Positions 8,068 to 16,672 are shown, numbered from the stretch's first letter. The stretch: DNA of 45,235 nt from Pedobacter sp. AK013 (GCF_014205835.1 NZ_JACHCQ010000042.1:1-45235), one strand, 5' to 3'. Program-made: numbers and translations. The notes: a model not told the origin generated them from the letters alone.

Positions 8068-9453
8068 TTAGGCCTCCGAACTCTCTTTAAGCTCCCCTTC
8101 CCACTTACTTACAACAGCTGTAGCAATGCTATTTCCAACAACATTAGTTGCCGAACGGCCCATATCCAACAAAGGATCGATACCAATTAACAAAGCTAGT
8201 CCTGCTTCCGGAATGTTAAAACTCGCGATAGTGCCAGCAATTACCACTAATGATGCCCTCGGTACGCCAGCAATTCCTTTACTGGTTAACATGAGGATTA
8301 AAAGCATAGAAATTTGCTGCTCGAAACCTAAATGAATGCCATAGGCCTGTGCAATAAATAAAGAAGCAAAAGTCATGTACATCATCGAGCCATCCAGGTT
8401 AAAAGAGTAACCCAATGGCAGCACAAAGCTTACAATTTTATCTTTACAGCCAAAACGTTCTAACAACAACATGGTTTTAGGGTAAGCAGCTTCGCTACTG
8501 GCTGTACTAAAAGCCAGTACTGCCGGCTCTTTCATATCGTTTACCAAACGGAAAATACGTTTTTTCAGTACCAGGAAGCCAAGGAATATCAATAATCCCC
8601 AAAGAATGGCTAAACCAAAGTAAAACTCACCGATAAAAATGGCATAAGTATTTAACACACTTAATCCCTGCTTGGCAATAATGGCCGTCATGGCGCCAAA
8701 AACAGCTAATGGTGCAAAGTTCATTACATAGCCTGTCATTTTTAAGATTACATGTGCTATGGCATCAAAAGCCTTAATCACAATTTGCCCTAAATCGCCA
8801 ATGGCAGCGGTGGCTACACCAAAGAACAGGGAGAACACAACGATCTGCAAAATTTCGTTGGTTGCCATCGACTCGGCAATACTTTTTGGGAAAACGTGGG
8901 CAATAAAATCTTTTACACTCATGGCTGCCTTTTGTATCCCAGTATCAACCAAATGATCAGGTAGCGATAATTTCATGTGTTTTCCGGGCTCAAACAAATT
9001 CACCAAAATCATTCCCAGTACAAGCGACATTAACGACATGGTTAAAAACCAGCCCAACGTTTTACCGCCAATACGGCCTACAGCTTTAATATCGCCTACT
9101 TTAGCAACGCCCACAACCAGGGTAGTAAATACCAATGGAGCAACAATCATTTTAATCAGGCGCAGAAAAATATCACTCAACAAGGTAAAAAATTCCAGTT
9201 TTTTCTCTCTGATCCCTTCATTTTCTTTTTTGATTTTAGCGGCGGCTTTTTTATCAGCTTTGAGCTGTGTATAAACCGCACTGGTCGTATCGGTCGATTT
9301 TGCGATATTTACTTCTATACTTTTAACCTTTGCATCAGCATTAAGGATATTCTGGTTGTAAACATTAATGGAATTTACATTTAAGATATAGCCCAGTGCA
9401 ATACCTGCAATCAGCGCTATAAAAATAAAAAGCGTGAGTTTGTTTTTCTTCAT
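8068..9453 (-). CDS. Dicarboxylate/amino acid:cation symporter (DctA/GltP family)
   Basis: Secondary inner-membrane transporter for C4-dicarboxylates or acidic amino acids. Family landmarks are all visible: the serine-rich hairpin AFSTASSEAAYP, the unwound NLDGSMMYM segment, the second hairpin GVPRASLVVIAG, and the substrate region DMGRSATNVVGNSIAT. The Asn after NVVG, where archaeal sodium-coupled homologues have Asp, resembles the DctA-type branch (from memory). Between membrane helices 1 and 2 there is an extra charged segment of about 60 residues (about 26-85), rich in Lys, Ala and Asp and probably alpha-helical, which is why the protein has 461 residues rather than about 420. Substrate preference among succinate, glutamate and aspartate cannot be told from the sequence. 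Confidence 0.92.
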   Translation of the reverse strand: MKKNKLTLFIFIALIAGIALGYILNVNSINVYNQNILNADAKVKSIEVNIAKSTDTTSAVYTQLKADKKAAAKIKKENEGIREKKLEFFTLLSDIFLRLIKMIVAPLVFTTLVVGVAKVGDIKAVGRIGGKTLGWFLTMSLMSLVLGMILVNLFEPGKHMKLSLPDHLVDTGIQKAAMSVKDFIAHVFPKSIAESMATNEILQIVVFSLFFGVATAAIGDLGQIVIKAFDAIAHVILKMTGYVMNFAPLAVFGAMTAIIAKQGLSVLNTYAIFIGEFYFGLAILWGLLIFLGFLVLKKRIFRLVNDMKEPAVLAFSTASSEAAYPKTMLLLERFGCKDKIVSFVLPLGYSFNLDGSMMYMTFASLFIAQAYGIHLGFEQQISMLLILMLTSKGIAGVPRASLVVIAGTIASFNIPEAGLALLIGIDPLLDMGRSATNVVGNSIATAVVSKWEGELKESSEA

Positions 9454-9756
9454 GAATATAAAAAGTTTGTGGCAACTTAATTTGGTAAAACTACGATATT
9501 TACAGCGTGTAACAAATTTTGATAACAGGTGAGACCAAAAAATGTATCAATCTTGGTGAGTTAAACCACTCGGCAAAGAAGAAAAAAATTAATCAGAGAT
9601 GGAAAGGATGCGCACAGGTATGAAAATCCCTGTTTATACATGTGCATTTGTGGTTAAGAACTTTTAACTCAATGACGTTAAAAAATATATTATTTTTGAT
9701 TTCTGCTGTAACAAAAAATACACATCATCATCTAAAACGCAACTATAAACCCCTAA
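9454..9756. other. Divergent intergenic region symporter / sigma factor
   Basis: Carries the start regions of two divergent genes. TATTTTTG at 9691-9698 is a perfect TAnnTTTG box for the sigma factor gene, though no good -33 element accompanies it. Nothing else is recognised in these 303 bases. Confidence 0.5.
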
Positions 9757-10254
9757 ATGGAACAAAAAGACAAGTTATTTAAAGAGATCTTCGATTCAAA
9801 TTCCAAAAAGATATTCCATTTATGTTATGGTTATACTGGCGATACCGACGCTGCAAATGATCTTTTACAAGAAACTTTTTTAAAGGTTTGGCAAAATCTG
9901 GATAAGTTCAGGAACAAATCTTTAATTTCTACCTGGATTTATAGAATTGCAGTAAATACTTGTTTAACCTATTTGAGATCAGAAAAAAGACAGGCAAAAG
10001 ATGAATTAACAGATAACATTATAGAAAATAAGGTAGAGGAGTTTTCAGAGAAAAATGAACAGGTTGCCCTACTCTATAAATGTATATCGAAGCTCGAAGA
10101 GAATGACCGTTTGATTATAACGATGGTACTTGATGAGTTACCATACCACGAAATTGCCGATATATCAGGAATAAGCGAAGGCAATTTAAGGGTAAAAATT
10201 CACCGAATTAAACAAAAATTAACAGAACTATATAGCCAGTATGCAAGCGTTTGA
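9757..10254 (+). CDS. ECF-type RNA polymerase sigma factor
   Basis: Alternative sigma factor of the extracytoplasmic-function group, 165 residues. Region 2 is visible at about residues 12-80 (DAANDLLQETFLKVWQNLDKFR, then STWIYRIAVNTCLTYLR), and region 4 at about 105-160 with the helix-turn-helix LPYHEIADISGISEGNLRVKIHR. Its 3' end overlaps the next gene by 14 bp, so the two are translationally linked, as is common for a sigma factor and its membrane regulator. The promoter box TATTTTTG lies 58 bp upstream. Confidence 0.94.
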   Translation: MEQKDKLFKEIFDSNSKKIFHLCYGYTGDTDAANDLLQETFLKVWQNLDKFRNKSLISTWIYRIAVNTCLTYLRSEKRQAKDELTDNIIENKVEEFSEKNEQVALLYKCISKLEENDRLIITMVLDELPYHEIADISGISEGNLRVKIHRIKQKLTELYSQYASV

Positions 10255-10840
10255 TCAAATACAGGAGTTGTGGCAAAAGCACGAGGTAGAAGTTAAAGTT
10301 TCTGCTGATGAGATGTTACAACAAGCGAAGAAAGAAGTAAATGGATTAAAGCTAAAATCTGCTTTAAATATTTTTGGAATGCTGGCATCTTTTATTGCCA
10401 TTGCTGCACTGTGGATATTTATGCATTTCGAATCATGGACAACCCATGTTGGTATCAGTATTACCATTGTTGCCATTGGTGTATATACACTTATCTTATA
10501 TCGCGATCACCGTTTAATTGCGAAAAATGATGCTACTGCACACCCGCACGAATACCTGAATAACTTAAAAACATATCAATTAAACCGTTTCAAACTTTAC
10601 AATTCGCTATATTGGTTTTATGCCATTGCATTATCGCTGGGAATTATATTTTATTTCATTGAAATTTTAACCTATTTGAGTATGCCACAAAAAGTAGCTG
10701 CAATTGTGCTAACTTTTTCGTGGATACTATTCTGCTCAACAATATTGCGAAAGGCTGTAATGAGCAGAGAAAAAGAACGGATAGCTTTATTAATTGAGAA
10801 ATTTGAACGCATTAGCGGACAGATTTCTGTTACAGAGTAA
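10241..10840 (+). CDS. Multi-pass membrane protein, possible anti-sigma partner
   Basis: A 199-residue protein with an N-terminal cytoplasmic segment (about 1-38: QIQELWQKHEVEVKVSADEMLQQAKKE) followed by four hydrophobic segments at about 40-60, 66-84, 120-142 and 150-170, and a charged C-terminal tail. It has no recognised catalytic motif. The overlap with the sigma factor gene suggests that it controls the sigma factor, but the classical zinc anti-sigma HxxxCxxC motif is absent. The role is inferred from context only. Confidence 0.8.
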   Translation: MQAFDQIQELWQKHEVEVKVSADEMLQQAKKEVNGLKLKSALNIFGMLASFIAIAALWIFMHFESWTTHVGISITIVAIGVYTLILYRDHRLIAKNDATAHPHEYLNNLKTYQLNRFKLYNSLYWFYAIALSLGIIFYFIEILTYLSMPQKVAAIVLTFSWILFCSTILRKAVMSREKERIALLIEKFERISGQISVTE

Positions 10841-10925
10841 TTTTAGGCACGGTTTTTTCGTTGTAAAATTCAACACACAAAATCCTGATGATCGTGGTGC
10901 GACATCGTTGAAAAAAATTACGACC

Positions 10926-11492
10926 TTGAAAAAACTGATTATACCGATATTATTACTATTGGCCCTGCCCTTTTCATTTGCCTTTAAACAAGATTTAACT
11001 CAGCCAGTTCAGCTGAATTGGGAAACGCACTTTAAAGGTAAGGCCGATATGCGCTCGCCCTTTTTTGCTTTAACTGCTATGACCTGGAAGTATAGTTATG
11101 AAAGTACTGTTTACCGTAACCGTGTTGTTATTAAGCTTAAAAATGATGTGAGTATAGATAAAACCAGATCGTGGGTAAAATGGGATAAAATTAAAAACCC
11201 CGAAATTAGGGCCAGTCTTTTACACCACGAACAGGGACATGCCGATATTCAATATATTTTACTTTTAGAAGCCGAAAGGGTATTGAAGAACAGAAACTAT
11301 TCTGTAAGCAACTATAAAGCCCAAATATCTGAACTCGCCAATCAGATCAGCAATTATTTTGACACCATGCAACGTAACTATGACGAAGAGACCGAGCATG
11401 GCAGTAATCATAAAATGCAGGCCCGATGGGATGAGATTATCCAGGATAAGATAGAAGAATCGAGGACTGCTATGGCCGAATTACAAAAATAG
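10926..11492 (+). CDS. DUF922-like secreted putative Zn-protease
   Basis: The sequence begins with a signal peptide of about 20 residues (KKLIIPILLLLALPFSFAF), then a domain resembling DUF922, with QLNWETHFKGKAD near the start and a zinc-protease-like HEQGH at residues 101-105 within LLHHEQGHADIQ. The frame has no ATG in a sensible place. The TTG at 10926 puts the signal peptide at the very N-terminus; TTG at 10908 is an alternative, and a start at 10794 would overlap the previous gene. The C-terminal half is helical and charged. Its last 12 bases overlap the convergent kinase gene. Protease activity is inferred from the motif alone. Confidence 0.75.
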   Translation: MKKLIIPILLLLALPFSFAFKQDLTQPVQLNWETHFKGKADMRSPFFALTAMTWKYSYESTVYRNRVVIKLKNDVSIDKTRSWVKWDKIKNPEIRASLLHHEQGHADIQYILLLEAERVLKNRNYSVSNYKAQISELANQISNYFDTMQRNYDEETEHGSNHKMQARWDEIIQDKIEESRTAMAELQK

Positions 11493-11852
11493 TTTTGGAA
11501 TAAAGACCATAAAACCAACAGCTACCGCCAGAAACGCAGCCACCAAAACTGCAGCGGCAGCCAAATCTTTTACCACTTTAATTTTGGGATGATACGCTGG
11601 TGAAACTACATCGGCCAGTTTTTCAATAGCAGCGTTTAACATCTCGGCTACAAAAACAGCAGAAATAACGGATAGAATAGCAATCCACTCCAAACTGGAT
11701 ATTTTAAGGTAAAAAGATAAACCGATGGCTATTACTGCTGCAAACAAATGAATTCTACCGTTATGATCGTTAACGAAAAATAACTTCATACCATTAAAGG
11801 CATATTTAAAGCTTTTAATACGATCGATAATTGAAAATTTTTGGTTGTTCAT
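11481..11852 (-). CDS. Diacylglycerol kinase family protein (DgkA type; undecaprenol or diacylglycerol kinase)
   Basis: Small inner-membrane lipid kinase of 123 residues. The family signature is clear: AEMLNAAIEKLADVV at about 69-83, with the catalytic Glu residues 70 and 77, followed by KDLAAAAVLVAA at about 95-106. Three transmembrane helices are visible at about 35-50, 53-72 and 97-118. In Gram-positive bacteria such enzymes phosphorylate undecaprenol, in enterobacteria diacylglycerol; the sequence alone does not decide. The last 12 bases overlap the convergent DUF922 gene. Confidence 0.9.
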   Translation of the reverse strand: MNNQKFSIIDRIKSFKYAFNGMKLFFVNDHNGRIHLFAAVIAIGLSFYLKISSLEWIAILSVISAVFVAEMLNAAIEKLADVVSPAYHPKIKVVKDLAAAAVLVAAFLAVAVGFMVFIPKLFL

Positions 11853-11865
11853 TGTTTATTGAAAT

Positions 11866-11935
11866 TCGTCATCCTGAATTTAGTTCAGGATCTATATCTA
11901 AATAAGTAGATGCTGAAACAAGTTTAGCATGGCGA
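11866..11935. repeat. TCGTCATCCTGAA intergenic palindromic element
   Basis: The outer ends TCGTCAT (11866-11872) and ATGGCGA (11929-11935) are inverted with one mismatch. Inside lie two small stems, CCTGAA/TTCAGG (11873-11889) and GCTGAA/TTTAGC (11912-11928). Sequences of this form are common intergenic repeats in Bacteroidota (from memory). Confidence 0.6.
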
Positions 11936-11993
11936 TCCTTCAAGGATAACTCCTCGCCTTACGCCTTTTATCCTAAACCGTCCACCTTAAACC

Positions 11994-12620
11994 CTAAACC
12001 TTACTTTTAGCTTTTCCCTCCTCAGGCTTTACCTCGCTAGTAGAAAAACTATTTCCACTTAGTTTATATTGATAGGTTTTGGTGATCGTTTTAGTGCTAT
12101 CTGTGCTATCTTTTACCGGGAAAGAACGGAATAAGTCTCCATTTTTGATAAAAAAATTATCGTTTCCAGTATAACCTTTCTTTTGACTGGCGGTTAAAGA
12201 AGGGAAACTGATTTTATTGAAATTGCCACCTGCATATTCAAAAACATTTAAATCTGAAACTGTTTTTTTGCTTAAGAGTTGAATATAAAATTCAGGATTT
12301 CCATCATTGTCTAAATCCATATTCCAGGCATCGATCAAAATACCTTTACGATCTATGGCAGCAGACCTGTAATTATTACGAACCGAATCAGACATTAAAA
12401 TCTGGTATCCCCCTATAGAGTCTACCCCTTTTCCCCAGCTCACAATTTCGAAATTTAATCCTGGTTTTACTTCTATATCCTTATAAAAAGGAAAAGGGTT
12501 CTTTTGAACTTTTGTAGCTTCCGTCTTAATTTCTTTTGGTTTTTCTTCAGTGCATGCAAAACAAAACAGCATCCCTGTTATTAACAAAAGATGCTGTAAT
12601 GTATATTTCTGTAGTTTCAT
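11994..12620 (-). CDS. Lipoprotein with PliI-like (I-type lysozyme inhibitor) features
   Basis: A 208-residue protein with a signal sequence ending in a Cys (CFAC, residue 23), probably a lipoprotein although the lipobox is atypical. The body contains the run RKGILIDAW, MDLDNDGNPEFYIQLLS, YTGNDNFFIKNGDLFRSFPV and a final YQYKLSG. In this order these resemble the periplasmic lysozyme inhibitor PliI family (RDG, DLxxDGxPE, YxGxDxF, LxRxFPVY). The match is by eye, so the assignment is tentative. It lies 60 bp after the hexosaminidase gene in the same direction and may share its transcript. Confidence 0.75.
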   Translation of the reverse strand: MKLQKYTLQHLLLITGMLFCFACTEEKPKEIKTEATKVQKNPFPFYKDIEVKPGLNFEIVSWGKGVDSIGGYQILMSDSVRNNYRSAAIDRKGILIDAWNMDLDNDGNPEFYIQLLSKKTVSDLNVFEYAGGNFNKISFPSLTASQKKGYTGNDNFFIKNGDLFRSFPVKDSTDSTKTITKTYQYKLSGNSFSTSEVKPEEGKAKSKV

Positions 12621-12680
12621 TCTATTTGGGGACGTTTTGGTTGCCCCAAATTAAGTATTTTAGCTTTTTAAAGCAACAAT

Positions 12681-14591
12681 TTATTTCTTTGCATCTGCTT
12701 TAACTTCTGATGCTCCATTATTTAAAACAGTTTCTGTAACTACACTTCTTCTACCACTTGGCGCAACAACAACTGTTTTTAATACTCTTTTTTCGCCTTG
12801 CGGTACAGTAATTTTAAGTGGCGAGGTGTACAAAAATGCATTTTCCGACGGACGTGATAAATCAATAGAATAATAAATTTTAGCTCCGGCAACAGGTGCT
12901 TTTAAATCAATTGTAAATTCTCCACCAGTTAAAGGTTTATCGCTCTGTCCAATTGGTGTAGGTATCCAGAAATTAATATTCATTTTATCTAAACGGGCCA
13001 AATGTACAGGTAAACGCTGCTCAGAAAAGTTTTTCAAATCTTTACGCTCAACCGGCGACCATGCGATTTCGGCTAAGGCCAATAAACGAGGGAATGCATG
13101 GTTTTCTACTTTAGCTGTAGTTTTAATATACTCAGACCACATATTTGCCTGTACACCTTTAATGTATTTTCGCTCATCAGCGGTTAATACTTTCGGAATC
13201 GGATCGTAAGCATAAATCTTTTGATAAGGAGCGAATCCACCAATGGTTACCGGCTCATCAGGAGAATTAGACTGTTTATGGTCGATATATAGGCCCATAG
13301 AACCTGGCGTCATAATTACATCGTGTTTTTGTTGTGCAGCAGCGATTCCACCATCTTCACCTCTCCAGCTCATTACAGTTGCATTTGGCGCCAAACCGCC
13401 TTCTAAAATCTCGTCCCAGCCTATAATCGATCGTCCTTTTGCATTTACATGTTTTTCTATGGTCTGGATGAAATAACTCTGTAATTCATGCTCATCTTTC
13501 AAACCTTTTTCCTTCATCAGGTTTTGGCAAAAGGTAGATTCCTTCCAATAAGTTTTAGGTGCTTCATCGCCACCAATATGGATATATTTTGAAGGGAAAA
13601 TAGCGATAACCTCATCTAACACATTTTCTAAGAAAGTAAAGGTATTTTCCGAAGGCACAAAAATATCATCAAATACACCCCAGGTCTGTTGTACCTGTTT
13701 TCCTTTTCTGCTTCCCGCCCATGGTGTTTTATCGCTAATAAAAGTATCGCGGTTAGGGAAACAGCTTAATTCTGGATACGAGGCAATTGCTGCAGAAGCA
13801 TGACCGGGTAATTCAATTTCAGGTATTACGGTGATGTATTTAGCAGCAGCATATTTAACAATTTCTTTAGCCTCTTCTTGCGTATAATAACCTTTTACCG
13901 GGGTAAGATAATTGCCATTGCCAGGGTAGTTACCAATTATAGTACCATTACGTGAAGAACCGATTTCAATTAGTTTTGGATATTTTTTAATTTCCAGCCT
14001 CCAGCCCTGATCGTCAGTTAAATGCCAGTGAAAAGTATTGATTTTATAATAAGCCAACTGATCGATGTACTTTTTGATAAAAGAAATCGGGAAGAAATGA
14101 CGGCTTACATCCAACATCGTTCCCCTGTAAGCAAAACGCGGATAATCATTAATATTAACGGCAGGGATAGTAATTTTATCGGCAACTTTATCTGGCAGCA
14201 TTTGCATAGCCGATTGAACGGCATAAAACAGACCTGCACCTTTTCCGGTTAAAACAATTTGTTTCGGTGTAACTTTAATGGTATAACCTTCTGCAGGCAA
14301 TTGATCTGCTCCAACAGATGTTAAAATAATAGCTTTTTGGTTAGGTTGAGTAATTTTAGCTTCCCTTAAAGCAAAACCTGCCTTGGTAACGATAAAGGCA
14401 TTTAATAAATCAGCCATCTTTGCGCCATCGATGCTTTGATTTACTAAAACCGTGGTTTTATCTAATACGAAATTTCCGTTTGCCCTGGTAATGGCTACCG
14501 GTGCAGGTATGATCCCCATATTGGGATCGCTCTGCGCAAATGCACTTGTACTGATTAATACTCCAATAAAAATCGATAATGCTTTGTTCAT
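12681..14591 (-). CDS. Beta-N-acetylhexosaminidase, GH20
   Basis: Exported glycoside hydrolase that removes terminal N-acetylglucosamine or N-acetylgalactosamine from glycans such as chitin oligomers, peptidoglycan fragments or host glycans. Signal peptide 1-19 (ending AFAQ); GH20b domain about 22-150; catalytic TIM barrel about 152-500 with MLDVSRHFFP, HWHLTDDQGWRLEI and the catalytic pair Asp342-Glu343 in HIGGDEAPK; a C-terminal beta domain about 545-630 (KIYYSIDLSRPS) of the type appended to many Bacteroidota hexosaminidases. At 636 residues the enzyme appears intact. It stands with the PliI-like lipoprotein gene downstream, which hints at a theme of cell-wall or glycan metabolism. Confidence 0.95.
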   Translation of the reverse strand: MNKALSIFIGVLISTSAFAQSDPNMGIIPAPVAITRANGNFVLDKTTVLVNQSIDGAKMADLLNAFIVTKAGFALREAKITQPNQKAIILTSVGADQLPAEGYTIKVTPKQIVLTGKGAGLFYAVQSAMQMLPDKVADKITIPAVNINDYPRFAYRGTMLDVSRHFFPISFIKKYIDQLAYYKINTFHWHLTDDQGWRLEIKKYPKLIEIGSSRNGTIIGNYPGNGNYLTPVKGYYTQEEAKEIVKYAAAKYITVIPEIELPGHASAAIASYPELSCFPNRDTFISDKTPWAGSRKGKQVQQTWGVFDDIFVPSENTFTFLENVLDEVIAIFPSKYIHIGGDEAPKTYWKESTFCQNLMKEKGLKDEHELQSYFIQTIEKHVNAKGRSIIGWDEILEGGLAPNATVMSWRGEDGGIAAAQQKHDVIMTPGSMGLYIDHKQSNSPDEPVTIGGFAPYQKIYAYDPIPKVLTADERKYIKGVQANMWSEYIKTTAKVENHAFPRLLALAEIAWSPVERKDLKNFSEQRLPVHLARLDKMNINFWIPTPIGQSDKPLTGGEFTIDLKAPVAGAKIYYSIDLSRPSENAFLYTSPLKITVPQGEKRVLKTVVVAPSGRRSVVTETVLNNGASEVKADAKK

Positions 14592-14785
14592 TTGTGTTTT
14601 GGTTTTTATAACTTAATTTGATTATTTGAACCAAGATAAAGATTATGAGCAGATTCCGAATCCCACATTCTTGTTACAATCCAGATCAACCGTTTGACTG
14701 CACTGCATAACGCACATAAATCTAAATAATATATATTAAAACGTTTTTCCAATGTTTCTGATAAACGATTATAATAGAAATCTGA

Positions 14786-15087
14786 GTCTTTTTTGGAAAA
14801 TCAAATGCAGAAGCATTCAGGTTACAATAGTTACACTTCTGCCGATGGAAATATCGGCATCACGCTTTGATCGGGTTTAAGTGGCATCGCCAGTGGTATT
14901 AATTGGGGTTGCGAAGCGTAGAAGATCTATTCTAGGCAGCATGCTATTCACCCCTTAATAGAAGCACAAACCTGAGTATTTAAACCTGATTGACGCGGTA
15001 GCTCTCGATTTTTTTCTAATCGGGACTACAAGCAGAAAGCAGGGCGAACAATAAAAAGAACCTCTGTACTTGCTTTCCGAAAAAACA
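14786..15087. repeat. 300-bp direct repeat, copy A
   Basis: Aligns along nearly its whole length with 15188-15498, about 400 bp further on. Shared landmarks are GGCATCACGCTTTGATCGGG, AGATCTATTCTAGGCAGC, CACCCCTTAATAGAAGCAC, TTGACGCGGTAGCTC and TTGCTTTCCGAAAAA. Two hairpins are embedded: a TAGAA/TTCTA stem and a TCCCGAT/ATCGGGA stem, which is imperfect in this copy. No coding potential is visible. Confidence 0.8.
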
Positions 15088-15187
15088 TCAATCACAAAAA
15101 AGAGAAGCCACATTAGAACTCTTACCGACAGTTTTTCATTGCACTGCGTTCCAATCGACATGACGATTTTGTCTTAGGCTAACTGAC

Positions 15188-15498
15188 TTTTTTTGGGAAA
15201 TCAGATACAGCAGCATATGAGCAACGATAGTCCCGCTCCCGCTTCTGCCAATTTGAAGGAATTGGCATCACGCTTTGATCGGGTTTAGGTGGCACAGCCA
15301 GTGCAACTATTTGGGGTCGCAAAGCCTAGAAGATCTATTCTAGGCAGCATGCCATTCACCCCTTAATAGAAGCACAAACCTGAGTGTTTAAACCTAAGGG
15401 ATTGACGCGGTAGCTCCCGATTTTTTTCTAATCGGGACTACAAGCGGAAAGCAGGGTGAACAATAAAAAGAACTACTGCAATTGCTTTCCGAAAAACA
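15188..15498. repeat. 300-bp direct repeat, copy B
   Basis: Second copy of the element at 14786-15087. Here both hairpins are perfect: CCTAGAA (15325-15331) with TTCTAGG (15338-15344), and TCCCGAT with ATCGGGA near 15416-15438. Perfect stems here against damaged ones in copy A suggest this is the less decayed copy. Confidence 0.8.
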
Positions 15499-15533
15499 AG
15501 AAGTTTAGCATTAAGCTTTGAAGATTATAGCAC

Positions 15534-15567
15534 AAAAAAAGAGAAACCGTTGCTAGTTTCTCTTTTT
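15534..15567. terminator. Bidirectional terminator downstream of trxB
   Basis: Stem GAGAAAC (15541-15547) / GTTTCTC (15556-15562), 8-nt loop, with an A run on the left and a T run on the right, so it can work in both directions. It serves trxB, whose stop is 20 bp away. Confidence 0.85.
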
Positions 15568-15587
15568 AAAATTACATTAAAATATTT

Positions 15588-16544
15588 TTATACTTCTACA
15601 GCATGTTCTTTAGCGGCCAAATACCTTTCAGCATCGAGCGCGGCCATACATCCAGAACCTGCAGCAGTAACCGCTTGCCTGTAATACATATCCTGCACAT
15701 CGCCACAGGCAAAAACACCTTCGATATTGGTTAAAGTAGAACCAGGTTTAGTAGCTAAATAACCTGTTTCATCCATATCTAACTGGCCTTTAAAGATATC
15801 AGTATTCGGCTTATGACCGATAGCTACAAAGAAACCTTCTACAGCGATATCAGACTCAACACCTGTTTTGTTATTCAAAACTTTAACTGCGGTTACATTT
15901 TTACCATTACCTAAAATTTCCTGCGTTTCGGTATTGTAATGAACCACAATATTTGGTGTAGCCAATACACGGCTAACCATAGCTTTAGAAGCTCTAAACT
16001 CGTCTCTGCGCACCAATAAGTGCACCGTTTTACAAAGTTTTGCTAAATAAGTTGCTTCTTCAGCTGCAGTATCTCCAGCACCTACAATGGCTACATCCTG
16101 ACCTTTAAAAAAGAAACCATCACACACTGCACAGGCCGAAACCCCAAAACCGTTATATTGTTGCTCACTTGGCAATCCGAGCCACTTGGCAGTAGCCCCA
16201 GTTGCAATAATTACCGTATCAGCTGTAATGGTTTTAATTTCGTCAACCACTACTTTATGTGGTGTTGAAGAGAAATCTACCGAACTTACATAACCGAAAC
16301 GGATATCGGTACCAAAACGCTCTGCTTGCTTACGGAAATCTTCCATCATTTCTGGCCCCATAATTCCCTGTGGGTAGCCTGGAAAATTTTCCACATCTGT
16401 AGTTTGCGTAAGCTGCCCACCGGCTTGCATACCGGTATACATAATTGGTTTTAAATCAGCTCTGGCTGCGTAAATTGCAGCAGTATAACCGGCCGGACCT
16501 GAACCTATAATTAAACACTGAACGTGTTCGTTTTCTTGTGACAT
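15588..16544 (-). CDS. trxB: Thioredoxin-disulfide reductase
   Basis: FAD- and NADPH-dependent reductase that keeps cytoplasmic thioredoxin reduced. The FAD-binding motif GSGPAG is at residues 14-19, the redox-active CAVC at 138-141 in GVSACAVCDGFFF, the NADPH-binding GAGDTA at 155-160, and the C-terminal FAD site ACGDVQDMYYRQAVTAAGSG at about 275-294. The 318 residues match the low-molecular-weight bacterial type. A promoter with CTTG, 20 bp and TAAATTTG lies upstream at 16579-16609, and a strong terminator follows, so it is a single-gene transcript. Confidence 0.97.
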   Translation of the reverse strand: MSQENEHVQCLIIGSGPAGYTAAIYAARADLKPIMYTGMQAGGQLTQTTDVENFPGYPQGIMGPEMMEDFRKQAERFGTDIRFGYVSSVDFSSTPHKVVVDEIKTITADTVIIATGATAKWLGLPSEQQYNGFGVSACAVCDGFFFKGQDVAIVGAGDTAAEEATYLAKLCKTVHLLVRRDEFRASKAMVSRVLATPNIVVHYNTETQEILGNGKNVTAVKVLNNKTGVESDIAVEGFFVAIGHKPNTDIFKGQLDMDETGYLATKPGSTLTNIEGVFACGDVQDMYYRQAVTAAGSGCMAALDAERYLAAKEHAVEV

Positions 16545-16578
16545 TATATTGTGTGTTTGAAATTCATTAATCGTAGCG

Positions 16579-16609
16579 CAAATTTAATGCTTTAAATATT
16601 TGCTGGCAA
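16579..16609 (-). promoter_or_regulatory. Promoter of trxB
   Basis: On the minus strand TTG (16607-16609) and TAAATTTG (16579-16586) are separated by 20 bp, a good fit to the Bacteroidota consensus. The leader would be about 30 nt. Confidence 0.65.
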
Positions 16610-16672
16610 GTGCACATTGTCAACATAGTTTACTTATTAACATCATAAGCCAAGCGAAAAGCGCTGTTTTAG

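Larger units (their letters stand above)
14592..15587. other. 1-kb non-coding region hexosaminidase / trxB
   Basis: Contains the hexosaminidase upstream region, two diverged direct copies of a 300-bp element (14786-15087 and 15188-15498) and the trxB terminator (15534-15567). A 68-codon open frame crossing the first copy has no protein-like features and is not called. Confidence 0.7.

Noticed and set aside
14955..15161. Minus-strand 68-codon frame in the 300-bp repeat
   Set aside because: It is disrupted in the second repeat copy, so it is not under coding constraint.
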